A stretch of DNA of 11,887 nt. It comes from Saprospiraceae bacterium UBA2365. Lineage in GTDB: Bacteria > Bacteroidota > Bacteroidia > Chitinophagales > Saprospiraceae. Location of the stretch: the NCBI GenBank assembly GCA_002344345.1, contig DDTL01000099.1:1-11887 (forward strand), read 5' to 3'. Made by a program: the position numbers and the translations under genes. This document shows positions 1 to 5,609 of this stretch, piece after piece; positions within the stretch are counted from its first letter, which is position 1; each line of letters opens with the position of its first letter. The notes under the pieces are model-generated. The model had not been told where the DNA came from. It did no database searches and saw only the letters and a program-made list of their open reading frames with translations.

Positions 1-265
1 AATTGAAGGATTAGTGAAAACATAGAGTTTGCTTCGTTTTGAATTTGTCTTTTAATTAATTTTAGTACGAAGAGATGTTAAATTCACTTTGGTTCCGGTT
101 TTACAAATCAATAATTGGAAAAAATTGTTAATCATCTTTACTTTGAATGAAATAACAGATTTAGTCACAGACAAATTGTTTAGTTGGAAGTTCAGAAAAA
201 GTTAAAATATCAATCACTTCCTGATATTCGGTATTAATTAAATTCAAAACAAAAAATCTATCACA
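1..265. other. Non-coding leader, no gene seen
   Basis: AT-rich sequence with no convincing coding frame on either strand. It probably holds the promoter and 5' leader of the haem lipoprotein gene that starts at 266. The best -7-like element is TTACTTTG at 138-145, one base off the Bacteroidota consensus TAnnTTTG, without a -33 element at proper spacing. A very short open stretch at the left edge could be the tail of an upstream gene, but it is too short to call. Confidence 0.5.
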
Positions 266-913
266 ATGAAGAAAAATCTTTTGAACGTTTTTAGCTCATC
301 ATTTTTTATTCTCATAACGGTACTTTCATTTGCCTTGTTGCTTCATGCCTGTAAATCAAAAAGTACGTATAAACCGGAAAGCGAGGCATCAGTTGAGCAG
401 GTCAGCTATACTCAGGAAGAATTGATGATCAAAGGAAAAGAAATTGCCGGTCAAATCAATGCCTCTTTGCAGGAAGCTCTGAAAAAAGCCATTGAAGAAA
501 AAGGTTTTGAGGGTGCAATAAGTTTTTGTTCGCTCAAGGCAATTCCGATCACTGACAGTATTTCACAAAAGGAAAATGTCCTGATCCAAAGAGTTTCACA
601 TAAAGCAAGGAACCCCGAAAACCAGGCAGGTTCAGAAGACATGAAAATCATCGAAAGATATTTGCAGATCAGTCAGGATACATTGGCTAAAAAGCAAGCT
701 ACGATGGTTGCTCAGCATGAAAAGAAAATCTTTTATGCACCTATCTATGTGGCAAATTCATTGTGTCTGAACTGTCACGGCAAACCCGACAAAGAAATAC
801 TTCCATCTCTTGGTAAAGCCATAGCGGAAAAATACCCGGATGATCAGGCTACGGGATTTACCATGAATGACTTCAGGGGATTATTGAAAATTGAGTTTAA
901 AAAGAAATTCTAA
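266..913 (+). CDS. DUF3365 (Tll0287-like) c-type haem lipoprotein
   Basis: A 215-residue exported protein of the DUF3365 family, a PAS-like fold carrying one covalently bound haem. The N-terminus has a positively charged start, a hydrophobic segment (about 12-27) and a lipobox-like LHAC ending at Cys29, so it is probably a lipoprotein facing the periplasm or anchored in the outer membrane. The haem attachment motif CLNCH is at 167-171. Family hallmarks include ISFCSLKA (about 85-92), RVSHKARNPENQA (about 109-121) and a C-terminal block with DDQATGF and DFRGLLKIEF. In the cyanobacterial homologue Tll0287 a cysteine serves as axial haem ligand; Cys88 here is the likely equivalent, by family knowledge rather than alignment. 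The family is thought to sense redox state or bind small ligands, but the role here is unknown. The ATG at 266 gives a proper signal peptide. The gene stands alone, with non-coding DNA on both sides. Confidence 0.85.
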   Translation: MKKNLLNVFSSSFFILITVLSFALLLHACKSKSTYKPESEASVEQVSYTQEELMIKGKEIAGQINASLQEALKKAIEEKGFEGAISFCSLKAIPITDSISQKENVLIQRVSHKARNPENQAGSEDMKIIERYLQISQDTLAKKQATMVAQHEKKIFYAPIYVANSLCLNCHGKPDKEILPSLGKAIAEKYPDDQATGFTMNDFRGLLKIEFKKKF

Positions 914-1035
914 TTTTATAGATCCATAGCTGCTTAGTATTTTAGTTGGTGGATTTGAGGGCGTACATTTTGTAAAAACTCAAAATTAACTGTGGAAATT
1001 GAAGATTAAACTTAAGGCATAAATCATTGGCTTTA

Positions 1036-1056
1036 AGACTACAGACTAAAAGACTA
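1036..1056. repeat. Three short direct repeats AGACTA
   Basis: AGACTA occurs at 1036-1041, 1043-1048 and 1051-1056, giving periods of 7 and 8 bases. The array is short and may be a micro-repeat of the kind scattered in AT-rich spacers. No function can be assigned. Confidence 0.5.
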
Positions 1057-1124
1057 TCAAGCTAAACAATTGCATCAGTTAGAAATTGGCCCGTATTTTT
1101 TTATACACACAGTTGTTTAATTGC

Positions 1125-1162
1125 ATCTCAAAGTTTGATTCAATAATCACATTTTTTGAGAT
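1125..1162. repeat. 8-base inverted repeat upstream of the AbiEii pair
   Basis: ATCTCAAA at 1125-1132 and TTTGAGAT at 1155-1162 are perfect reverse complements separated by 22 bases. It lies about 105 bases before the chosen start of the DUF6922 gene, so it could be an operator or a transcript hairpin. An 8-base match in AT-rich DNA can also arise by chance. Confidence 0.35.
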
Positions 1163-1232
1163 TAATTCTCCGGATCATTTGTCTTGAGGCTTGTTTTGTA
1201 ACACAAAAAAAATATTTACATCATTTTTTTAG

Positions 1233-1240
1233 TAATTTAG
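1233..1240 (+). promoter_or_regulatory. Possible -7 box for the DUF6922/AbiEii pair
   Basis: TAATTTAG differs at one position from the Bacteroidota -7 consensus TAnnTTTG and lies 26 bases before the ATG at 1267. No -33 element is seen at the usual 19-21 base spacing. If correct, it supports starting the gene at 1267 rather than 1156. Confidence 0.3.
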
Positions 1241-1266
1241 CTCAACTGTTGATAAATAAATTAATA

Positions 1267-1593
1267 ATGGTTTCAACAGAACAGAAAATGGACCATAATT
1301 ATACAATAAATGAATTTAGCCAGACACTTTTTTGGGATGTGAATAAGAGTGAACTGGATTTAACAAAACACAGGCGTTTCATCATTGAACGCACCATGAC
1401 ACATGGTACTTTATGTGACTGGTTTTTGATCAAAAAAATATATGGAAAAGAGTTGATCAAAAGCGAATGCCTGAAGATCAGATATCTGGATAAACAAACC
1501 CTGGCATTCTGTGCTGCCTATTTTAATGAACCCATCCAAAATTTCAGATGCTATATACTGAGACAGTCGAACCCGGCACACTGGGATTATTGA
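1267..1593 (+). CDS. DUF6922-type small protein, putative antitoxin partner
   Basis: A 108-residue cytoplasmic protein resembling the DUF6922 family, which in Bacteroidota commonly precedes an AbiEii/AbiGii-type nucleotidyltransferase. Family-like features are LFWDV near the N-terminus, KHRRFIIERTMTHGTLCDW, IKKIYGKE, the central RYLDKQTLAF, and the C-terminal FRCYILRQSNPAHWDY. I chose ATG 1267 (MVSTEQKM) because family similarity begins only after it; the in-frame ATG at 1156 would add 37 residues of unrecognised sequence, and ATG 1288 is another candidate. The 3' end overlaps the nucleotidyltransferase gene by 46 bases in another frame, which suggests coupled translation. By position it may be the antitoxin or a cofactor of its neighbour. 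It is not the winged-helix AbiEi regulator, and no DNA-binding motif is evident. Confidence 0.7.
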   Translation: MVSTEQKMDHNYTINEFSQTLFWDVNKSELDLTKHRRFIIERTMTHGTLCDWFLIKKIYGKELIKSECLKIRYLDKQTLAFCAAYFNEPIQNFRCYILRQSNPAHWDY

Positions 1594-2165
1594 GGCGATT
1601 GATGGCTGATATAATTTTGGAAAGCTTTGTACTGGTTGGCGGAACTGCATTGTCGTTACAACTAGGCCATAGAAGATCAATAGATTTGAACTTGTTTTCC
1701 TTAATTGATTTTAATTATTCTGAAATTTTAAGTCATCTCGAAGATATGAGCAATAAACCTGTTGTCATACAGCAGTTTAAACAAACACTTACAGTTGAGA
1801 TTGAAGGCATAAAGCTTGATTTTTTGCGTTTTCGATATCCATTCACCCATAATATTTTAAATATAGACGGAATTCGGTTGGCAGATATCAGAGATATTGC
1901 CTGCATGAAAGTGGATGCTATTGTAGGCAGAGGCAGGAAAAAAGATTTTTATGATCTGTTTTATTTGCTTAAGTTTTATTCATTGGAAGAAATTATTTAC
2001 TGGTATCAAAGAATGTATAATCATTCTTCTCTTTTTCATGTCTATAAAAGTTTAACATGGTTTGAAGACGCTGATATGGATGCAGAATTGAACACTTTTG
2101 ACCAAAACTATAATTGGGAAAAAGTAAAAAACGCTATTTTAACAGAAGTTAATAAAAGCTTATAA
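1548..2165 (+). CDS. AbiEii/AbiGii-type nucleotidyltransferase, atypical active site
   Basis: A 205-residue protein of the AbiEii/AbiGii toxin family (DNA polymerase beta-like nucleotidyltransferase fold). LVGGTALSLQLGHR (29-42) holds the GG motif. SIDLNLFS (44-51) is the metal-binding DxD position, and IKLDFLRF (88-95) supplies the third acidic residue, Asp91. The conserved C-terminal KVDAIVGRGRKKDFYDL block follows (about 121-137). Related toxins act by transferring nucleotides to targets such as tRNA. Position 48 is Asn (codon AAC, 1689-1691) where the family normally has the second Asp, so metal binding and catalysis may be impaired. The start at 1548 gives an N-terminus (MLYTETVEPGTLGLL) of the usual family type, supporting the 46-base overlap with the upstream gene. 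The sequence looks more AT-rich than the genes to its right, as in accessory genes. Confidence 0.8.
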   Translation: MLYTETVEPGTLGLLRRLMADIILESFVLVGGTALSLQLGHRRSIDLNLFSLIDFNYSEILSHLEDMSNKPVVIQQFKQTLTVEIEGIKLDFLRFRYPFTHNILNIDGIRLADIRDIACMKVDAIVGRGRKKDFYDLFYLLKFYSLEEIIYWYQRMYNHSSLFHVYKSLTWFEDADMDAELNTFDQNYNWEKVKNAILTEVNKSL

Positions 2166-2197
2166 ATATCAATAAAATAGATGGCACATGCCTTTAA

Positions 2198-2761
2198 ATG
2201 AAATTTGATCAACATATCATAGACAAATACCACCTGACACCGAAGGAACTGAATCTGACGATGCAGAGTTATGTTCCGTTGCAATTAAAATCAAATGATT
2301 ATTTTTTGCAGGAAGGTCAGATCTGCGACCGGATAGGATTTGTGAAAAAAGGCATGCTCAGATCTTTTTTTTACGATGAACAGGGCAATGACATTACGAC
2401 TGCATTTTATCCGGAAGGTTCACTGATCATAGCCTTTGAAAGCTTTAACAACCGGTTGCCTGCCAAAGAATCCATCAAAGCCATTGAAAACATTGAACTC
2501 ATGATCATCCGTTACGAGCGGCAAAAGGAACTATATCAGCTCATTCCTGCCTGGAATCATATCTGCAAGGACCTGGCAGATGTCATGAGCCGGGAAATGA
2601 TCGAACGTGCAAAGAGTTTCCAGGTGCTCAGCGCTGCCGAACGCTATAAAAAGTTCTGTAAAGATCATCCTGACCTGCTCCAAAGGGTCAATCTGGGTTA
2701 TATTGCATCCTATATAGGCGTGGATATCGCCACACTCAGCAGGATCAGGGCAAAAAGATAG
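2198..2761 (+). CDS. Crp/Fnr-family transcriptional regulator
   Basis: A 187-residue regulator with an N-terminal cyclic-nucleotide-binding-like beta-roll (about 20-115) and a C-terminal helix-turn-helix (about 165-186). The roll includes LQEGQICDRIGFVKKG, DITTAFYPEGS and a following dimerisation-type helix. The helix-turn-helix reads LGYIASYIGVDIATLSRIR, the usual Bacteroidota form in which recognition-helix residues sit in ATLSRIR. No cysteine cluster for an Fe-S centre is seen, so it is not a classical oxygen-sensing FNR; the ligand is unknown. It starts 32 bases after the AbiEii gene and is followed at once by a TTGAC-N4-GTCAA palindrome, the kind of site bound by FNR/DNR regulators. That places it as likely activator of the NmrA-like, flavodoxin-like and methyltransferase genes, and possibly of itself through read-through. 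The ATG at 2198 is the only sensible start. Confidence 0.9.
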   Translation: MKFDQHIIDKYHLTPKELNLTMQSYVPLQLKSNDYFLQEGQICDRIGFVKKGMLRSFFYDEQGNDITTAFYPEGSLIIAFESFNNRLPAKESIKAIENIELMIIRYERQKELYQLIPAWNHICKDLADVMSREMIERAKSFQVLSAAERYKKFCKDHPDLLQRVNLGYIASYIGVDIATLSRIRAKR

Positions 2762-2764
2762 GCG

Positions 2765-2784
2765 ATTTTGACTTTTGTCAAAAT
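2765..2784. promoter_or_regulatory. FNR/DNR-type palindromic operator
   Basis: ATTTTGAC at 2765-2772 and GTCAAAAT at 2777-2784 form a perfect 8-base inverted repeat with a 4-base spacer (TTTT). The core TTGAC-N4-GTCAA equals the half-site spacing of FNR/DNR-type regulators. It starts 3 bases after the stop of the Crp/Fnr gene and is centred near -40 from the start site expected from the -7 box at 2804-2811, close to a class II activator position. Binding by the adjacent regulator is inferred. Confidence 0.7.
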
Positions 2785-2803
2785 TCGATATGCTTTTGTG
2801 GTG

Positions 2804-2811
2804 TAACTTTG
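2804..2811 (+). promoter_or_regulatory. -7 box for the NmrA-like gene
   Basis: TAACTTTG, followed by C, matches the Bacteroidota -7 consensus TAnnTTTG exactly and lies 20 bases before the ATG at 2832. No TTG sits at the normal 19-21 base -33 spacing; the palindromic operator occupies that neighbourhood instead, which fits an activator-dependent promoter. It also supports starting the gene at ATG 2832. Confidence 0.65.
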
Positions 2812-2831
2812 CATGCATAAATTCTATAATT

Positions 2832-3758
2832 ATGTCAGAAATTAAAAAAATCACTGTGATAGGTGCCACCGGCAATCTCGGTGCACCGGTTGTTAAATTC
2901 CTTTTAGCTGATGGTTTTGAGGTGAAAATCATTGTGCGGAATACCCGGAAAGCCAAAAACATTTTTGGTGATCACCCTCATTTGACCCTGGAAGAAGCAG
3001 ACCTTTCCAATGTTCCATCTTTGAAAAAAGCTTTATCCGACACGGCATACCTTTACCTCAACCTTGCGACTCAAACGACTGATATTCGGGCACCATTTTG
3101 TGCAGATCGCGAAGGCGTAGCCAATATCCTGGAAGCAGTCGACAGATCCAGAATCAAACAGATATTGGTGATCTCGGGATTGGGCGCATTCAGCGAAAGT
3201 CATTTGAAAGGAGCTACAACATTTGTTCCCAATGCCATCCGCATGCAGGGTCATCAATTGATCAAAGCGTCCGGTATCCCCTATACCCTGTTGCATTGCA
3301 GCTGGTTTGCAGACAGTTTCGTTTTTTACAGACGTAAAGGCAGCTATTCTGTCATCGGGGATGCAAAAAATCCGATCTATTTTACCAATTGCTATGATTT
3401 TACAAGGCATCTGGTGAATTCGATTGGCAACCCGGATGCACTAAACAGGGAATTCCCGATCCAGGGAATTACTGGCTTACCTCATCCTGTAGCTGCTAAA
3501 ACCTTCCTGAACGAATTCGATGAAAAATCCAAAGTCAGTGTCCTTCCTCATGGCTTGTTAAAAATCCTTGCTTTCTTTAATAAGGACATGAAATTCGTCA
3601 AACACATGAGTGAATATTTTTCAGCTTATAGCGAACCTTACCTGGCACAAAAACATGACACGTACAATTTATTGGGAAAACCGACCCTCTCTTTGACCGA
3701 GTATGCTCAAAAACTGAAAAAGGAAGGTATTTACGACTATCTGGATCAAACATCCTGA
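2832..3758 (+). CDS. NmrA-like NAD(P)-binding oxidoreductase
   Basis: A 308-residue atypical short-chain dehydrogenase of the NmrA/NAD(P)H-binding family. The Rossmann nucleotide loop GATGNLG is at 11-17, Arg36 after the second strand suggests NADP(H) preference, and EEADLSN (55-60) is the typical Asp-containing turn. Further family blocks are ADREGVANILEA (91-102) and the ILVISGLGAF strand (111-120). The catalytic YxxxK of classical short-chain dehydrogenases is not apparent, so it may be a redox sensor or quinone/NADPH-linked enzyme rather than a standard dehydrogenase. The substrate is unknown. ATG 2832 is chosen because an exact -7 box lies 20 bases upstream and the Rossmann strand begins directly after it; a TTG start at 2775 would place the operator inside the coding region. 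It ends 22 bases before the flavodoxin-like gene, so the two are probably co-transcribed. Confidence 0.85.
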   Translation: MSEIKKITVIGATGNLGAPVVKFLLADGFEVKIIVRNTRKAKNIFGDHPHLTLEEADLSNVPSLKKALSDTAYLYLNLATQTTDIRAPFCADREGVANILEAVDRSRIKQILVISGLGAFSESHLKGATTFVPNAIRMQGHQLIKASGIPYTLLHCSWFADSFVFYRRKGSYSVIGDAKNPIYFTNCYDFTRHLVNSIGNPDALNREFPIQGITGLPHPVAAKTFLNEFDEKSKVSVLPHGLLKILAFFNKDMKFVKHMSEYFSAYSEPYLAQKHDTYNLLGKPTLSLTEYAQKLKKEGIYDYLDQTS

Positions 3759-3780
3759 GCAATCGATCAATACGCAAGTC

Positions 3781-4296
3781 ATGAATAAAATTGTGATAAC
3801 CTATTCGTTTACAGGAAACAACGGTAAACTGGCAAAAGCACTGGCTGAAAAATTGAATGCAGAACTGTTGATTGTCAAAGAAAAAAACAAGCGATCTGTT
3901 TTGACCATTTTGCTGGATACGGTTTTCAACAGGACGCCAAAAATTGAAGATATTGTTAAGGATTTAGACCAGGAAGACCAACTGATATTTGTGGCCCCTG
4001 TATGGTTCGGCAAAATTGCCTCACCGCTCAGACCTGTTTTTTCATTTTTGAAAAACAAAACTATTCCTTATGTTATCATCTCGTTAAGCGCTGGTGCCGA
4101 TGGCATCAATCCAAACCTTGAAAAGGAAGCATCCAAAAGTACCGGCAAAGCTCCATTGAAGACGATCAACCTGTTGATCAAAGACTTATTGCCAGTTGAA
4201 CCAAAACCGAGTCGTCAAATGCTGGACGCATACAGATTGACTGATCAGGATACTGAATTTTTGGTAGAAAAACTGCTGTATGACTTCAAATTGTGA
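3781..4296 (+). CDS. Flavodoxin-like protein
   Basis: A 171-residue cytoplasmic protein with the flavodoxin fold. The first strand and FMN phosphate loop read VITYSFTGNNGKLAKALAEKL (about 5-25); the usual (T/S)xTGNT is here SFTGNN, so the last loop residue differs. DQLIFVAPVWFGKIASPLRPVF (about 67-87) matches the second FMN-binding loop, with Trp75 as a possible isoalloxazine-stacking residue, and VIISLSAGAD (98-107) is the third. It probably binds FMN and carries electrons or reduces a quinone-like substrate, but whether it serves as an electron donor or an enzyme cannot be told. It follows the NmrA-like gene by 22 bases in the same direction, so the pair likely works on one redox task under the Crp/Fnr-type regulator. 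Confidence 0.8.
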   Translation: MNKIVITYSFTGNNGKLAKALAEKLNAELLIVKEKNKRSVLTILLDTVFNRTPKIEDIVKDLDQEDQLIFVAPVWFGKIASPLRPVFSFLKNKTIPYVIISLSAGADGINPNLEKEASKSTGKAPLKTINLLIKDLLPVEPKPSRQMLDAYRLTDQDTEFLVEKLLYDFKL

Positions 4297-4317
4297 GCAT
4301 TGCAACCAATTGTATTG

Positions 4318-4325
4318 TAATTTTG
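4318..4325 (+). promoter_or_regulatory. -7 box before the membrane methyltransferase
   Basis: TAATTTTG, followed by G, matches TAnnTTTG exactly and lies 27 bases before the ATG at 4353. It is just downstream of the flavodoxin-like stop codon. No -33 TTG is at good spacing, so this may be a weak or activator-dependent internal promoter allowing the methyltransferase gene to be expressed separately. Confidence 0.45.
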
Positions 4326-4352
4326 GAGAAATATTGAAGTCAAAACAAAGCT

Positions 4353-4901
4353 ATGTACAATCTGGTTATTTTTCTCCTCTTGAGTATCCCGTTGATCATC
4401 ATTTCCCGCAAAAACATTTTCGAACCAAAGAGTCACGGTTTTTACAGATTCTGGAGCTGGGAATGCATTATCCTGCTTTTTTCCTATAATTATCCATACT
4501 GGTTTACAAACCCATTTTCAGTCGTCCAGATCATTTCCTGGGTGTTCCTGATCCTTTCAGCATACCTTGTTATGGCGGGAGACTTCATGCTGAAACGAGC
4601 AGGAAATTCCCAAAAAACCAGGGAAGATCATGATCTGTACAAATTTGAAAAGACTACCCAGCTGGTAGATACCGGTATTTACAGATATATCCGGCATCCG
4701 ATGTATGCTTCACTGATGTTTCTGACCTGGGGAATATGGCTCAAAAACCCGGGATGGCTCTTTTTGATCGCAGCTGCCTTTTCGACCGTGCTGTTATATA
4801 TCACTGCAGTTTTGGATGAAAAAGAATGTAAAGTATATTTTGGCCTTCCATATCAGGAATACATGAAAAAAACAAAAAGATTTATTCCGTATATTTTTTG
4901 A
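4353..4901 (+). CDS. Integral-membrane methyltransferase (isoprenylcysteine/phospholipid type)
   Basis: A 182-residue polytopic inner-membrane protein of the ICMT/PEMT-like methyltransferase superfamily, which uses S-adenosylmethionine. Hydrophobic segments lie at about 2-17, 37-50, 57-76 and 120-152. The C-terminal hallmark GIYRYIRHPMYAS (108-120) contains the RHPMY signature (114-118) of the cofactor site. It is followed by the DEKECKVYFGLPYQEYMKKTKRFIP block (about 155-179), with its E...Y.EY pattern and final R-F-I-P. The acceptor cannot be told from sequence; bacterial members include lipid, isoprenoid and thiol methyltransferases. It lies 56 bases after the flavodoxin-like gene with its own candidate -7 box, and ends 24 bases from the convergent response regulator. 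It could be the last gene of the Crp/Fnr-controlled set. Confidence 0.8.
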   Translation: MYNLVIFLLLSIPLIIISRKNIFEPKSHGFYRFWSWECIILLFSYNYPYWFTNPFSVVQIISWVFLILSAYLVMAGDFMLKRAGNSQKTREDHDLYKFEKTTQLVDTGIYRYIRHPMYASLMFLTWGIWLKNPGWLFLIAAAFSTVLLYITAVLDEKECKVYFGLPYQEYMKKTKRFIPYIF

Positions 4902-4925
4902 AAAAAGAAATTACATACATACTCT

Positions 4926-5609
4926 TCAACGGTCCACCAAACGGTAACCAACTGCCTTGAGGGTAAGTAGTTGAACTTTCTCATCATGCTTCAAGTATTG
5001 TCTCAACCTTGTGATGTAAACATCCAGATTGCGGGAATTGAAGAAATTGTCATCGCCCCAAAGGGTATCGAGAATGAGCTTTCTGTGAACCAGTTCATTT
5101 TTCTGGTTGGCCAGCATCTCCAGCAACTGGCTTTCACGGTATGAGATCCTGCGTATTTCACCCTCAAAAACCAATTCAAGTTTTTCCGGCCAGAAAACAA
5201 AGTTTCCTATTTGAATGGATTTTTCTTCAACTGGTATAATCCGGTCTTTTTTAGAAATCCGGTACAGATTATTGATCCGGACAATGAGTTCTTCAAGACT
5301 GAATGGTTTTTTAATATAATCATTGCCTCCGGCCCCAAATCCTTCTATCACATCTTTTGTCCGGGATTTGGCAGTGATAAAAATGATCGGCACATCCGGG
5401 TCGATTGTTCTGATTTCCTTTGCCAGTTCAAAACCATCCTTCACGGGCAGCATGACGTCAAAAAGACACAGATCTGGCTTGAAAGAAGTGAAATGACCAA
5501 CCAGCTGCCTTCCATCCGGAAGATGCATGACCTCGAAATCCCTGCTTTGAAGTGATTCTTTCACGATTTTGGCCAATGAAGCTTCATCCTCGATGTACAA
5601 TATCTTCAT
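4926..5609 (-). CDS. OmpR/PhoB-type response regulator
   Basis: A 227-residue two-component response regulator. The receiver domain (about 1-120) has the acidic pair Glu7-Asp8, phospho-acceptor Asp51 in LCLFDVMLP, Thr79 in IIFITAK and Lys101 in KKPF. The C-terminal winged helix (about 130-227) has the usual REsqLLEmLa block, NELVHRKLIL and a recognition-helix region NSRNLDVYITRLRQYL, followed by KAVGYRLV. It overlaps the kinase gene upstream by 4 bases (ATGA), so the two are translationally coupled. It should bind tandem direct repeats as dimers, the usual mode of its family. The phased TTAACC-like array at 7111-7150 is the obvious candidate target. It ends 24 bases from the convergent methyltransferase gene. 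Confidence 0.95.
   Translation of the reverse strand: MKILYIEDEASLAKIVKESLQSRDFEVMHLPDGRQLVGHFTSFKPDLCLFDVMLPVKDGFELAKEIRTIDPDVPIIFITAKSRTKDVIEGFGAGGNDYIKKPFSLEELIVRINNLYRISKKDRIIPVEEKSIQIGNFVFWPEKLELVFEGEIRRISYRESQLLEMLANQKNELVHRKLILDTLWGDDNFFNSRNLDVYITRLRQYLKHDEKVQLLTLKAVGYRLVDR

Larger units (their letters stand above)
914..1266. other. AT-rich intergenic region with short repeats
   Basis: These 353 bases separate the haem lipoprotein from the DUF6922/AbiEii pair. An in-frame ATG at 1156 could extend the next gene leftward, but the added 37 residues match nothing I recognise in the family, so the stretch is treated as non-coding. It holds three AGACTA copies (1036-1056), AATTGCATC twice (1068-1076 and 1119-1127), an 8-base inverted repeat ATCTCAAA/TTTGAGAT (1125-1132 and 1155-1162), and an imperfect -7 box TAATTTAG (1233-1240). 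Confidence 0.6.

Noticed and set aside
1156..1266. N-terminal extension of the DUF6922 protein from the ATG at 1156
   Set aside because: The extra 37 residues show no family similarity, and a -7-like box (1233-1240) lies inside this stretch.
2775..2831. TTG-initiated extension of the NmrA-like protein
   Set aside because: It would overlap the palindromic operator and the exact -7 box; ATG 2832 leads straight into the Rossmann fold.
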